DNA of 64,000 nucleotides from positions 81,820,678 through 81,884,677 of the forward strand of contig NW_023602073.1 of NCBI RefSeq assembly GCF_014898055.3. The letters are read 5' to 3'. This document shows, in pieces, positions 24,801 through 38,231 of the stretch. The position numbers and the translations under genes were made by a program. A model generated the notes under the pieces. The model was not told where the DNA came from, made no database searches, and saw only the letters and a list, made by a program, of their open reading frames with translations. The stretch's first letter is position 1; the number at the start of each line of letters is the position of its first letter. The DNA is from Talpa occidentalis. Taxonomy: Eukaryota > Chordata > Mammalia > Eulipotyphla > Talpidae.

Positions 24801-26869
24801 TTTGTGAGGTCAACTCCAATGGATTTTCTGTACATCTACTGAGTTCTTAAATATTTTTCCAAAGCTTTACTTACATGGAATGGCATCCCATGGATTTCTA
24901 CCAGCATTTGCCTCACATGTTAAAGATCCAGAAGCCATCTTAGTAATAGGAAATTGCCACTCTGGGATATGACAGTTTTGAAAATGCCACTTTCCAGGAC
25001 TTTTTTTGAACTTGCATCTGTCACTGGGAATGGTCACAAACTCAGGGACATACAATGTCCTGAATTAGAGATATTTGAACAAAGGTAATAATATTTATCT
25101 TAAAAAAATTGTGGATTTGGAAATTTTGCAAATTAAATATTTTGTGCCACTCTGGGAATAAATGATCTTTATATCAGTCTCCCCAGATCTATCCACAGTA
25201 CTAAAATTGTTGATTAACTGAGGTTTCTATGTATCCAAGATACTTAACTACAAAAATTGACTGCTAATATTATGGAACATCATGTCAATGTCTGATGCTC
25301 TTTGAAGTACTCAGAGTACAGTTCTCCAGAAAAAATTTATTTCAGTGGCAGATACTGTATAACAACTATTCTTCATAAAATGGAATAAGTAAATATGGCA
25401 GACTTTTCTAAGTTGTAACTTTTTTTTTTATTACGTATCCTTGACCATGGTTAAGAGAAAAACAGGAAAACTGACCGACACAATGAACACAACTGGAGTC
25501 TGCAACTTTGCTAAAACATTATGTAACCGATAGGTAAATGTGTGTGGTGTCCTTGTTTTATGAGTGAGTTGATAAGCAAAATTTAAAGTAGTGGTTGAAC
25601 TACTTCAATATCTATGTGGATTATTAATGCTTACATCTTTAGGGATAACTTGAGCTATGCTTTCTTGTCACTAAGAAATAAATGTCAAAATTCTCTGAGA
25701 TCATGCAGTCTTTGCCTAATAAGAATAATATAATATCTATTGTGCTATATGTGTGTGGTTCTTTATGGTAATAGGTCTGCAGTAATCAGAAATGATACGA
25801 AGATGAGAAAAGTATCCCAGGTTTTCTATTAATGATGCTATATTAATTATGACAGAGAAAGCTTTCCTATTATAAACTTAATTTTTAAGGTACTTGGAAG
25901 CTTTCCCCCAGGAATTTTTCTGATTTTTTTTTTTTTGTTTTTGTATTTTGTATTTTGTATATTTTTTGCCTAGTAATGAAAATAAGGAGATAGGTTTTAA
26001 ATGTTTTTAAAAGATTTTTATCTGGGAATACAAAGTGTTTTTCTATCCATTAGAATATTTTAAAATATTTTTATTTTCTGAAATCTCAAAACAAATAGCT
26101 TTTTAATGACCTTCCAACTTGTCTCCAATGGAGAGGTTTAGTGCCTCTGGTGTACTAGGCAAAGTTTGATTTGCAAATAATTAAATTATAAGCATTATCC
26201 AATGCTTCTTCTGCAAATGATTGTGTCCCCAAATAGCAGTTAGCCCATTGCACCTTGCAAATGAAGGGAACTTGCAATTAGTCGGTCAGTTACTGAAAAT
26301 TAGTCACTCCTGGATTGTGAGTGTTGTGGGTACAGTTTTTGTACTTGCTTAAAAAGAAACCAGAGCTAAAAATCAGCTGTTGGATTCTGACGAGGTGCAT
26401 TGGAATAGGTGAGCTCTACTAACAGGGAAGACAACAGCAGTCAGCTGAAATAGTGGCCTGTGTGATCTACTTTTGTTTAAAATCTAAGATACAATCACCT
26501 CATTCTCTGAGCTCAACAGATTGAAATCCACTCAGGAGACACTGTTGAGATCTGAAACAGGAAGAGCCTTGATGCTCATTAAAATGTTAATTATGCCATG
26601 GAGGCTTTCAGTGCTATCCTTCAACCATGAATTTTCACCAGTTGCCTTATTAATGTATTAAGAAGTCATAGTACCAGAGCATGCTAGGTAGAAAGATCAC
26701 ACCGTTATTTAAACACACAGCAGCACTTATTTCTTTCAATGCCAAGCTATTCAGAAATGAACCCAAGCACTTCCCTTGTCACCAGACCCACACCCCAACA
26801 GTTTCTACTTGATTATAGGTTTTGTCATTTTCTGAGTCCGTTGTAGCAATGGACAAACTGTATATTTAT

Positions 26870-27212
26870 GACCACTCTGCTTGAGGCCAGGGATGCTGCT
26901 TTTCCTAATCTTTGAAATTCCTAGTACTGTCAAGCACAAAAAAGGCACTAAGACATTTTATTTTTTTATATTTTTAACATTTTTCATTTTTAAACAATAT
27001 TTGCTTTTCCCTCCCCAGTTGTGGTCCCCATAGAATGTCCTTCCCCAATGCACCATCACCGCAGTCCCCTGTGCTCCTCCCTCCCTCCCTCTGATCCCTC
27101 TCCCTCTTCCTCCCCTGCAGGATGTCTCTGATTTGTAATTGTTTGTTTTTGTTTTGTTGTGTTTTGTATTTTCATTTTTATTACACTGATGTTTTTACGC
27201 TATGACATTTTA
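26870..27212. repeat. LINE-2 3' end interrupted by an unidentified retro-insert
   Basis: The block 'cactctgcttgaggccagggatgctgcttttcctaatc' is an L2 3' end on the plus strand. A segment at 26961-27203 then starts T-rich and contains a C/T-rich stretch (27060-27115). It is bracketed by the direct repeat GACATTTTA (26952-26960 and 27204-27212). The T-rich start plus the duplication suggests a minus-strand retrotransposed insert of unknown source, possibly an L1 3' end. Confidence 0.45.
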
Positions 27213-28715
27213 AATAAATTTACAAATGGTTGCAGTCAGGGAACAGTTTATATTCTCATAGTTTATAAACTATGAAAGTAACTTAAGAATCTAAGTACCC
27301 ACAAAACCTTAATATCTACCAAAAAATTTCCTAGCTACAGTCCTTTCAAATTTTATATCAGAATTTAAAAATCAACTTAAGCATTAAATATCATAAAGCA
27401 TTGAATTCAAAAAGCCTTGTTACATAATTCATTTAAAGACACCTCTGCCACTTTATTTTTTTCTGCATGTGCTGTCATTGAGGTATTTTATATGCAGTCT
27501 TCCATTGCTTTTCATTTGCTGCTCTCTGGTTAAGTTGTTTTAGTCAAAAATATGTAGTTTGGTCAGGTGGGTAGAACAAGATTTTCTGGCATCTTAGAAA
27601 TGCTTTCTCTTATGAACTCTTGTCAGGAGTAGCAGTTTCTCTGCCTTCACTTACCTAATAACTCATTTTGTGGGGGTGGATAATTTATTCTCTTCGACAA
27701 AAGAGACCTTGCTTCAAGTTTTCTCAAAGTTACAAGATTGTAGTGTCAGGGTGCAAAAGGAATCATCCCTTATTGGACGAATAATCAAAACCGTATCAGA
27801 CAGGTTAGCAAAGGAAAAGAAAATGTGTGGAAAATTTACATGGCTGTGAAGTCTGAAGAATGACTGAGTGGACCAGGAAAATGTAACCTGCCTTTTGGAA
27901 CCTGGGACATTCATTAAGGCTGAAACCAGAAGCCAAGTTTCCCATTGTCACATTTGTGACTTAAAGGAATAAAACTACATGCAAGATAAGAATAAAGATA
28001 CTTGTTTATCCCATAGCTTCTCTAGATGATATAAAAAGGAGGAAAACTGACAAGCACTTGAAACTAATCACAAGGAAATTCAAAGTGTAATTTTAATTTG
28101 AAGGAAAAAAAGCAGATGAAAAGAAAATTTTCAGTATTTACTGAAGTCATTATAAAGTTTGATTTGTTGCATGTGCTTGTCTTTATCATCAAGTAGGTAC
28201 ATTTGCATTATGGCTTTTTGGAATGCATTTTTTCACTTTAAACAAACACTGCAGTGCTGGGATATAGATTAGTTTTTAAAGAATTCAGTAGTTGCAAGTG
28301 GGTAGTATTGGGGGTGGTGAAAATAAGTATGTTAGTTGAATAAATATGACAATGAACCCCTTGATTGGTATGAACAGATTATTTTCTTAGCTTATATTTT
28401 AATTGGATCCAGCTTTTTAAATACAGACTACTCTATTTCATTTTAAGTATTTGTATAGAGGAGTACCTTGTTCTGCTACTCTAATCATTTCCATTTCCTC
28501 TCTACTAATATCCAGGTTCCCAAATTGCACGTAATACAGTGAAGAAGTGAACAGATAAGCATTCCCTAATACTCAGGGCTGCCTTTTTCAGAGTTCTAAG
28601 AATCGCATGTCACTCAGTCATTAAAACCACATAAGTGCCCAGTGAACCCTCATTTTTGCATTTTCCATTATTCTAAGCAATAATGAATCCTAGTTTTAAA
28701 AATATGATTAGCTCA

Positions 28716-28996
28716 GTGGGGCCTCCCTGGTGGCACAGCGGTTGAGCACTGGGTTGCGAAGCTGCCCGCAGCCTCTGCAGCACTGGTTCGATCCCTGGCT
28801 GCTCCCCTGTCACCAGAGGAGGGTCCCACATGGCGCGCAGACCTCTCCTGCCACCCGCTGCTCCCCTCAGCAGTGTACTTCGGTCCTTCTGCCTGCTCTG
28901 CTCCCCGCTCTGGCTCTGGTGAATTCTCTCACCCTCCCGCGCTTCTGACTGTACCCAGTGCTTATATAAATAAATAAATAAATCTTTAAAAAAAAT
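28716..28996 (+). mobile_element. tRNA-derived SINE, full length
   Basis: A GC-rich copy with TGGCACAGCGG and GGTTCGATCCC boxes and the GACTGTACCCAGTGC 3' body form. It is flanked by ATATGATTAGCTCA (28702-28715) and ATATGATTTGCTCA (28997-29010), one difference. Confidence 0.95.
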
Positions 28997-31514
28997 ATAT
29001 GATTTGCTCAAGATTTAAAATTTCTATTTCTCAAAATTGATAATTCTGGCATAAAAAATCACATATTCCTAGCTATAGGAATAACACATCTAAATTTTGA
29101 GTAAACTGAGCTTTAACTCAGTTCCATGTCTCAACACTATATTGTTGAGAACTATTCTTCCAAAGCAGATAAACATTGCAGGTGTGTATTCAAATTTTTA
29201 ACTTAGAAAGCAACTAACTTGTGACCCCATACCAAAAGCATGACAAGATAAGCTTATAGGGACATCATCACATGTTTGTAATCTCAAGTGGAATAGGAAA
29301 AAAAAAAATTTGTAGTACAAATTGAGGTATAAAATACTTCCTTGGTGAGTTTGCTGTTAAAATTTTTGTATCAGGGTTTTTAGCCTATAGAAAACTGTTG
29401 TGAATCATAAAATATTTTTGGTAGATAATGTTTAGTGATTTGATTTAGAAGCTATGTAGTAATACACAGCTGTCCTCATGTCTTCTCAAGTTGTGTAGTA
29501 TATATTTTCAAAACAGCTTATCGTTTATAGGGCTAGGACTAAACACTGTCTTATATGTTGTCTTTTTACTGGATTTCTAAGACATAATGATTAAATCTTA
29601 AATCTGACCATTGTAAGACAGTGGTTAAATATCAATTTGCAAAGTATGCTTTATTATAAATCTGGGTAAATACTATTTTTATAACTTTGGTAAAATTTAC
29701 ATAAGCTTGTATAACCTTTTATAAATAGTGGAAAATAAAAATAAACATTATCTATGACTCCAACAATTATTAATTCAGTATACCACAATGCACTGAAATA
29801 TAATTTTTCAGAAAATATTCGTATGCTACAATGTGACTTTTGATATCCATAAAAGACTTGGAGAATTCATTTGAATATGGAACTTTCCTATGTTCTTAAA
29901 TCACATATAAATACATATATATTTTGAAAGCTATCTTCATCTTTAATTTTCTGGCATGGGGACTATTTTGGTTCAAATTATAAAAGTACTTAAGAAGGAA
30001 TATTAATTTCCTACAAATGGAGTATAAAAGAAGTAATCTTACACTTTTGTTATAACTTTCTTTGTGAATCTCAAAAAGAATTTTTTCTGCTTATAGAAGT
30101 TATACAATCCCATCAAGAAAATAGAAAGGTACAGAAGATATAAAGAAGCAAAAAATAATACCCATAATTCAATAGTTTGAAACAGCTTCTGTTAATTACA
30201 CTGTCAATATATTTCCAGCCTTTTTGTGTGTGTGTTTATGTGGGATTAATCCTGTACAAAAGGGATAGAGACAAAAGCCATTAAAATTTGAAAATTGGTG
30301 TGTTAATTTTAAATTGGGGAATGCTTGGATGCACATAGTTTTATAAATTTTACAATGGTCTAGTTTTCTGTCCAAATTATCACAGTGCTAGTGTAGAAAG
30401 TAAATATATTTAAATTTGCTCTACTTTATTTCAATCTCCATTTTTTTCTGGTTTGTACATCTCATCTGTTGCAAATTACATTAGATTAATATTGGTTACA
30501 ACACAGATAAAGTTTTATTGAAAGAGAAAACCCAAAAAGATTGAATTATTTTGTGAATTGAGACTAACAGTTGTCTAGCCATTTAAAAGTCTCATGAAAT
30601 GAAGGGAAAAAAGAGTTTAGACATGTCCCTACTTACACCCAAGTGTCACTTTGGCTATCTTTCTGAATCTAGGCATTTATAAAATTAAAGTGTATTTTGC
30701 TATATTATTAAATATGTCATCTAAAAGTCATCAGCAGTTAAGTAAAGGATATTATAGCAATCCTATTCGGTTCCATTCAGAATTCTATTTCCATATCTTC
30801 AAACTGTCTTTTTTTCCTGCCCATTTCAGATTCTGTTCCTTTTTAGTGGTTTAAATAAATTTTTTGAAAATTTCTGAGGGAAAAATGACTTACAATTATC
30901 TGAGTGAAACTGTATTCATTGATTTTCTTGAAAGGAACAATACTTTTCCCCTTGGAGTTTTAGTAGATTTTTTTCCCTCTCCTTTATAATATTAGTGCCA
31001 TTAATACCCTGAACCAAGCTGTATAACATTTGTCTCATTGTTGCTCCACCCTGTCATAATCTCTCTGTGTGGACTGTTAGGGTCTGCATTGGGAGGTGTT
31101 AGGAGATTGATTTCCATCTCAAAGTGAAAACATAAATGACAAGAATTTATTTTTCTCTGGTATCTGACTCACTCGCAATCTTTCTCCTTCTGTTGCTAAA
31201 TTCTTTATCACAAGTTTCATTTTTAACTTTTAGAAATAGTTTTCATTTGAGCCTTTTACTAAAATTATTCTATCAAAAGTTCTCAATGTCCTCCTTTGTG
31301 TCCACAGAACCATTTCCAAGTTAGCCTTTCTTATTACCTTAAACATTTGACCTTTGACCAATCACTTTTTCAGGAAATCCTTCCAACTTTTCTGTGAGAT
31401 TTGAGTTCCCCAAACTGACATCCTGTACGAGTGCTCCCCCAGTATGTCCCTAACTCTCAAGTGGCCTCTCATTGCATCTACCCCTCACTAAGTGAACAGA
31501 GTAAGGGGATTCTA

Positions 31515-31900
31515 CTTTGAAGTCATCCAGACTTAGGCTCAATTCCTGGCATAGCTAGATGACGTAGGAAAGTTATACTCTCTTGACTCCATTTTTTATA
31601 ATATATATTTTTAAAGATTTATTTATTTTTATACAAGAGCTAGGGTACAGGCCAGAGGCACTGGAGGGTGAGAGAATTCACCAGAGGGGGAAGCAGAACA
31701 GGCAGACGACAGAAGTACACTGCTGAGGGGAGCAGTGGGCAAGACAGGAGAGGTCTGCTGCAACATGTGGGAATCTCCCTGGCCATCCAGGAATTGAACC
31801 CATGCTGCAGAGGCTGCAGACAGCTTAATAGTGCAGTGCTCAACCTGCTGTGCCACCAGAGAGGCCCCTCTTGACTCCATTTATTTCTTTTAAAGCTCTA
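31515..31900 (+). repeat. MIR fragment interrupted by a SINE
   Basis: 'agacttaggctcaattcctggcatagctagatgacgtaggaaagttatactctcttgactccattt' follows the MIR consensus from the coding-like head through the tRNA-like core. A SINE at 31595-31867 then interrupts it, and it resumes with the duplicated CTCTTGACTCCATTT. Confidence 0.65.
31595..31867 (-). mobile_element. tRNA-derived SINE nested in MIR
   Basis: Minus-strand copy with head GGCCTCTCTGGTGGCACAGC and a CTGTACCCTAGCTCTTGTATAAAAATAAATAAATCTTT tail. It is flanked by a perfect 15-base duplication, CTCTTGACTCCATTT (31580-31594 and 31868-31882). Confidence 0.95.
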
Positions 31901-32014
31901 ATAATGACTCCAAAGATAGGTAGTCTAGTGCTTGCATATTTAAGCAACTTCCAACTCCAAGCTCCTGGAGTTCTAGGGTTCTTATGATCTGGATAGAGAT
32001 ATTAATACCAATTT

Positions 32015-32165
32015 GTCTCCATTTTCCTATCTGGGAAAACAACAGTAATAGCTACCATGATATATCATTTTAGGATAATTCTTAAATGTATGTAAAGTAT
32101 CTATCATAGCACCTAACATTTGTTAGCTACTCAATAAAAGTTAGCTGTTACTTTCATTAGGGTGA
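32015..32165 (+). repeat. MIR 3' fragment
   Basis: Order of blocks: 'tttgtctccattttcctatctggg', 'aataaatgtatgtaaagtatctatcatagcaccta' in diverged form, and 'ctactcaataaaagttagctgtta'. This is the MIR 3' half. Confidence 0.65.
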
Positions 32166-32339
32166 TTATTATTATTTGCCTATTGACTAATTAATGATGG
32201 CAGCTAGCATATTTTAACCTTTAATTATTAATAAATCATGGTGAGGATATTTATACATATTTATAACCCAGAAGATTGGCTTCCATAATGTTATTCCTTC
32301 CCATACTTTTTTATATTCTTACTATTTTTAATTAGAAAG

Positions 32340-33060
32340 CAACAGCATAAAAAATTTAGCCTATTTTTAATCAGTTTTTTTTTGTCATGGCATCTTAAGA
32401 GTTCCATATATTAATATATCAATAGATATATAAATAGATAGATAGATACAGTATTTTAAGTCCTTATCAGCTATTTGGTTTGAAATTATTTTCTCCCATT
32501 TCTTAGGTTACTATTTTACTCTCATATTTGTTCCCATTGTGTGTGTCAGCCCTTAAGTTTGCTGGAGCTCACTTATCTGTGTTTGCTTTTCCTTTTCTGA
32601 CCTTTTGGAATGGTGGTTATCAGGGTTTGATGGTATGGGAAGATGGGGGTTTCTATTTAACAGGTATAAAGAGTCATTTTTGCAAGATGAGTAAGTCCTA
32701 GAAATTGCTATATGAGGGCCTCCCTGGTGTCACAGTCGGTTGAGCACAGTGCTGTGAAGCTGTCCGCAGCCTCTGCAGTGCCAGTTCGATCCTGGCTGGC
32801 TGGGGAGATACCCATATGGCGAGTCAGACCTCTCCTGTCTCGCCCGCTGCTCCCCTCAGCAGTGTTTTCGGTCCGTCTGCCTGTTCTGCGCCCCACTCTA
32901 TCTGGTGAATTCTCTCATCCTCCCATGCCTCTGGCCTGTACCCCAGTTCTTGTATAAGTAAATAAATCTTAAAAAAAAAGAAATTGCTATATGACATTAT
33001 GCCAATAGTCAACACACTGTGTTATACATTTAAATATTTATTAAATGTTCTTGCACAGTT
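32340..33060. mobile_element. Old LINE-1 with apparent 5' inversion, interrupted by a SINE
   Basis: About 32370-32600 reads as antisense L1 ORF2 sequence ('agttccatatatt..', 'ttatcagctatttggtt', 'attttctcccatttcttaggtt'). From about 32605 it switches to sense L1 3' untranslated sequence ('ggaatggtggttatcagggtttgatgg', 'gcaagatgagtaagtcctag', 'caacacactgtgttatacattt'). Antisense 5' part directly joined to sense 3' part is the arrangement left by twin priming. A SINE at 32716-32979 splits the sense part. Confidence 0.6.
32716..32979 (+). mobile_element. tRNA-derived SINE nested in an L1
   Basis: GGCCTCCCTGGTGTCACAGT head, GTTCGATCC B box, and the CTGTACCCCAGTTCTTGTATAAGTAAATAAATCTT tail form. 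A perfect 15-base duplication flanks it: GAAATTGCTATATGA (32701-32715 and 32980-32994). Confidence 0.96.
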
Positions 33061-33379
33061 AAAAATTAAACCATTAGCAATAAAACTGGTAGCACCAGTC
33101 CTATAAATAATGTTCAGTGACCCAAAGAGTAACACATTCTTAGTTTCAATATATGAAGACAGTGATACTTCACCTTTAATATGTAGAGACAGTGATGCTA
33201 CAATACAAGGTAACTAACTTTATCAAAGATCTCAGCTCCAAAAGGCAAAGTAGAAACCTAACATTTCCAAAATAACCTAGCAGCACAGTGTCTGTACCAT
33301 ATTCGATTCTGACTTAAAATGTTTGTTAAATGAACAAATTGTTGGCGCAGGGAAGTCCAAGAATATCAGTTCAAAATCT

Positions 33380-34500
33380 ATAACAGGTATTCATTGAACA
33401 AATACTTACTGGATCCCAAATATGTGACAAGAATATTTTGAGATCCAGGAATACTGAAGTGGACATTGAAATACCCCTGACCTTATGATGCTTACGTTCT
33501 AGGAAGCAAAGACAGGTGAAAAAAAATTAAAAATACCTATATAACTGATAAGTGATTTGGCCCATAATACATAAGGGTAAGAAAAAAGGGCATGTATGTA
33601 ATTTTTGTGTAGAGATTCAGCTATTATGGAAAAATCACTTTGGCTCTTAGTGAATAAAAATATTAATAATTTCATTTATTTGTAGTACTATAGTACAGCT
33701 ATTTGCTTGAGTTCAGCTTGTTGGTTTTTTTGTTGGGTTCATCTGGTGTCATTCATGAAGCTGCAGTCATCTTGCAGTTCAGCCTGGGCTGGGATAATCT
33801 AATATGACCTAATATCAGGTCATTGTTGCAGAGCACTCATCCTCAACAAGGCCAGGCTGGGCTACTTTACATGAGAGAATAATTTTTAAGATGATGAGAG
33901 TGGAACTGTAAGACCACTTCAGTTCTGGACTCAGAAGTCACAAATCACTTCAACTTCATTCTTCTAATCAGGTCACAAGGCTTACCAAGATTCAAAAGAA
34001 GAAATAAATTCTACCTCTGAATGAGAAAATTTATATAGAATATGTACCCACTTTTATCCTGAAGTGGGGAGTTACTGACTTATGTTGCAAAGTCAGTAAC
34101 ATCCCTGGTAGGATGATGTAAGAATGGAAATTGACATGATGTGACGGAATGATCAAGGTGACTATATATGAGGAGTGCATTCTAGGTTAAGGTGAGACAA
34201 TAAGGAGTGCAGTCTAGTTGAAAATGATGGGCGAAAGCAAGTGTGTTAGAGATGTGAAGGCAGAGACACAATGACAGACCAGATTGTATAAGCCCGTATA
34301 GGCCACTGTAAAGGTTTAGTCTTTACTCCAAGTAAAACTGAAAAAAAAAATTGATAGTTTTTAATAGAGTGACTTGATTTGATAAATATATCAACCGGAT
34401 CTTTCTGGCTGATGTGTTGAAATTGAACTTGAGAGAAAGTGGCATGCATGGAAACAAGAAACACAATAATGAGATTTCTGTATTTGAGAATGATGGTGGC
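33380..34500 (-). repeat. LINE-2 fragment, antisense, interrupted
   Basis: Antisense L2 blocks run 'gtattcattgaacaaatacttactgg', 'cccctgaccttatgatgcttacgttctag', and, after an interruption, 'ccagattgtataagcccgtataggccactgtaaaggtttagtctttactccaag' and 'gtgacttgatttgat..ggatctttctggct'. A second ancient repeat (about 33650-33890) sits between them. Confidence 0.65.
33650..33890. repeat. Ancient interspersed repeat (shared family with 56120-56345)
   Basis: It shares TCATGAAGCTGCAGTC and surrounding order ('tttgcttgagttcagcttg', 'gcctgggctggg') with the copy near 56265. I recognise it as an old mammalian repeat but cannot name the family safely. It appears nested in L2. Confidence 0.5.
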
Positions 34501-34959
34501 TTGGATTAGCAGAGTAGAATTCACATCATTTTCTGGAATAATTTGTTGAACTAACATGGTAGAAAACATATAGCCTTTCCAACCAGATTGTCGTTTTCTC
34601 TAAAAAAGAAACTGTTCATGTTTTTGTGTGTCTGCTATTTTATCTGTCATTTGAAATGCATTTACTAAAAACCTATTGACTCACTGGCTAGTGAAAACTC
34701 AGACTTCCCTGCTGGATTGTATACAAATAGTACAGGATGTTGAGTCTTTCAGAATTCATCGTGAAATGATGTTTAAAGACCTAAAGCAAATAAATGAGCC
34801 TATTGCAATCCATTGACTCTCTTCAGATTGCATCTTTTACTATATGGTGACGGAGAGCAAATGAATTAGAGCTAATACTATGTTTGGACCTGGAAGTATT
34901 AAAAGTCATACTTGAAATATAAAGAATTATAAAAGTAACTGAAAAAACAATTATCAAAT

Positions 34960-35130
34960 TTCTACTAAATGAGAAGCAGCATGCCAGGTATTCAAAGTCA
35001 AACAAGATACAATTCTCAAAACTACTAACATTCTTGTGTGGAATAGAAAATTTAATTTATAAACAAAGTGAATTTATCAAGTAATATTCTAGTGTGGATG
35101 AAAAGCACTAACAGATGCCAAGCAGTGTAG
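34960..35130 (-). repeat. LINE-2 fragment, antisense
   Basis: Contains 'catgccaggtattcaaagtcaaacaagata' and 'actaacattcttgtgtggaat', matching the antisense L2 'gtgccaggcactgt..' and 'gagcttacattctagtgg' blocks. Confidence 0.5.
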
Positions 35131-38100
35131 GGAAGATCTAAGTGTGGTGTATGCCTGGAACCAGTTCATATCTAGATAACAAATTGAAAATCTGGTATTA
35201 TGGTGTGAAGGAGGCACTATTGATTCCATACCCAGCATAGAGGATGATAAGTGTTCCGAGGGTGGCAAAAGTACCCATTTCTAAATCTCATCACATGCAA
35301 CGAAGTATACATATTTTATACTAGTATTTCTATTTTTATAGTAAAAAATATATACTAGTATAAAATAATATATGCAGACATTATAATATTAGTATAATGA
35401 TATCTTTGGACCATAAACTCCTTTGAATCAACATGCAGAGAATATCATTTTCAGAAGGAAAACAGAACCTATGGAACCCACTGATATATTCAGATCAAAA
35501 AAGAAATTGTAGATTCTGAGGAAGCTGGGAAAAGGCCTCAGATATTAAGTTGGGAAAAATAGATTCTGCATCTTATATTTCCACAGAATTTCATGTGTGT
35601 GGGTATATATTTGAATACTTGGGACAGGAAGACACTTTCCTTCTTTTAGCCAGTCTAATAATAGGAAGAAGTATAAGAGGTACAGATGACAGCTAACAGC
35701 TAACATGGGTGAATGTAGGTGTAACCAACAAAGAATGTGCTGGTTGTATGGAATTTCTGCAGACCTGGTTATTTTTTAAAACTATCTGAAAAAAATTACT
35801 TCTCATAATAGACACTATAAAAAAGAAATAATGTGGTTTTCAGTATAAAGTATATGTGTATATCATTCTGTGTTTGCTTCTGACATTGTCAGTCTGTTAT
35901 TCTTATTGCCCAATGTTCATACATATTTTGCTATTTGTTTACCCTATTGATGACAACCTAGATTTAATAACTAAGAATAATTCACAAATACACCATTAAT
36001 CATAGCATGCAAAAAACTTTGATGTTGGAAGAATAATGTGATTGTTCGAATAGTCCACATTTAAAAATCTTGTTCTGTGCAGACTGAGGAAGCTGCTTTG
36101 ATTCACCTTAGCTCTACTACATATCAGTTTGCTTTACAAGGTCTCCCTGAAATCAGTCAGACACATGTACCATGCTTTCAAAGAATTTCGTACAGTAGGA
36201 ATAAGCTATGAAATGTTTGAAAATGCAGGTGGTGTGTACTATAGGTTTTATAATATGTATGCTTGTAATTAAAAAATAATTTGTAAGAGTTTTATATGAT
36301 TTTAAAATATTAAGATAATGAAACGATTTAAGATTTAGCAACAGAATGGCTTAACACCTTTCATTTCTTGGGAATAATCAAATGCAGAGCTTGGCAACCT
36401 CCCCCATCCCACCTTTCCAGATATTCTCTTTTATTCATATGTTCCAAATTCTGGTGTTCTCCTATTAGATACATCACTTTGTGTTTTATATCTTGTCTTA
36501 AAATAATAACACATAAAGCTGTTGTCAGTCATTCTTATATTATTATCTATTATAATCAGATAAAGTCAACAAAGGGATAATAATAACAAAGAAAGGTAAG
36601 CAGAAAGGCTTATATTAACTTAGGAAGAAAACCATGAAAAGGGTTCCATCAGGATTAGAAGCATTAGAAACACCTCATGCTTGGGGTGGAATAAAGGACT
36701 AAACCATGGAGACCAGTTTTACCAATTTTGCCTGGGGATGACCCAGGTCAGCAGTGCAGTCATTATACAATGTAAGGTTAATTGACCTTTTCTAAAAATG
36801 TGACAAAGTTTACATTATTTTCAGAGTCTAGAAATATTGTTTTTATACCTGACAACCAAAGTTTAGTAATGCTAACATTTTCTTGAGTAAATAAAGTATA
36901 AATATATGAAGTCTTATTTACAGCAAAAGTTTTTTCTTTAAGACTTTGAATTGGTTATCATCCATGGACTCCATCTTGAGTGCATACATAATTGCAATAA
37001 AGTAAATAGGTGATCTAGGATGAATAATTCAGATCTTTTGTTTTAAAACATGTCAGATTCTTTTAAGTAAATCTTTTTTAACTTTAATCAGATGAGATAC
37101 ATGTTTTTCATTTTGCCTCAATTGTTTGTCACAATAAGATAGGAGACAATCAGCTAATGAAATAAATTGAAGTGCTGCTGTGTTATGGTTAGGTTAAATT
37201 AAAATTCAGTACTGTTGCAGTTAAAGGGATACATTTTTTTAATTTAGCATGATTTTATAATATCATGAGAAAAAGAGACCCTCCAAGTTTTGTATTTACT
37301 AAATTTCAAGGTATTTGAGAAAAATTAAGTACAATTTTTATGTAGCTCAATCTCAACAGTGTACTCTGTTTTAAAAGAAGTTGTAATTAACAGTATTATG
37401 TCATGAATATTAATGACATAAAATCATTAAGAGTAAAAATATATTGCTTCAAGATACCAAAAGAGATAGTGTGAATTACATTCTGTAGCTCAACTTGGAA
37501 GTCCAACTGTCACAGAGAATCCTCTTTCAATGAAATCTTTTAGAAATAGACTGTCTACATATTTAACCCAATAGCTTTAGGCATTCAAATATGGAGGAGT
37601 TGAAATCAAAAGTACCATATCAAAATTAACATCAAACCATGTGTTATCTTCTTCCAATTTTAGTCATTTCTAACACAGAGTAACTTGGTTTGAAATTTGA
37701 ACACACTATACATATAGGTTTGCTAGTTGGAGAGTTTCCATGCCTGGGGGAGGGGAGATGACAATTGGTGCATTCAGTATATAACACGTGTAATGATAAT
37801 AAAAGTTGATTGGTTGAACACTTGCTTTTTTTCCCTTTTCTCCCTCTTCCTGTATAGTAGTTCAGTTGGGGGATGGAAGGGTTCTCCTCTCTCCATCCCT
37901 CCCCCCCACTAAAAAGGCGTAGGTTGATACCATTTTTATTGTTCTTCTGGGGTAGGAAATAAAGCATATGCTTTAGAATTTTGAATGGCTACACCAAAGA
38001 GAAAATTGAAACTAACCCTCTTCCTCCCTCCCTACTGGACTTTGGGGTGGAGTTACTCCTCTAAATGTTTTAACAGACTTGGGGGTAGCTTAATGCTTCT

Positions 38101-38231
38101 ACCTCAGAGCAAAGAGGTGGGTGAGGGGAAGAAATGGCAAGGGCTTCAGAGGCGCATTGGGCTGAGTGAAGTGTGCAGTGGGAAGCTTGTGTCTGAAACC
38201 CACCCCTCCCCTAGATACCAGGCAAAGGCAG

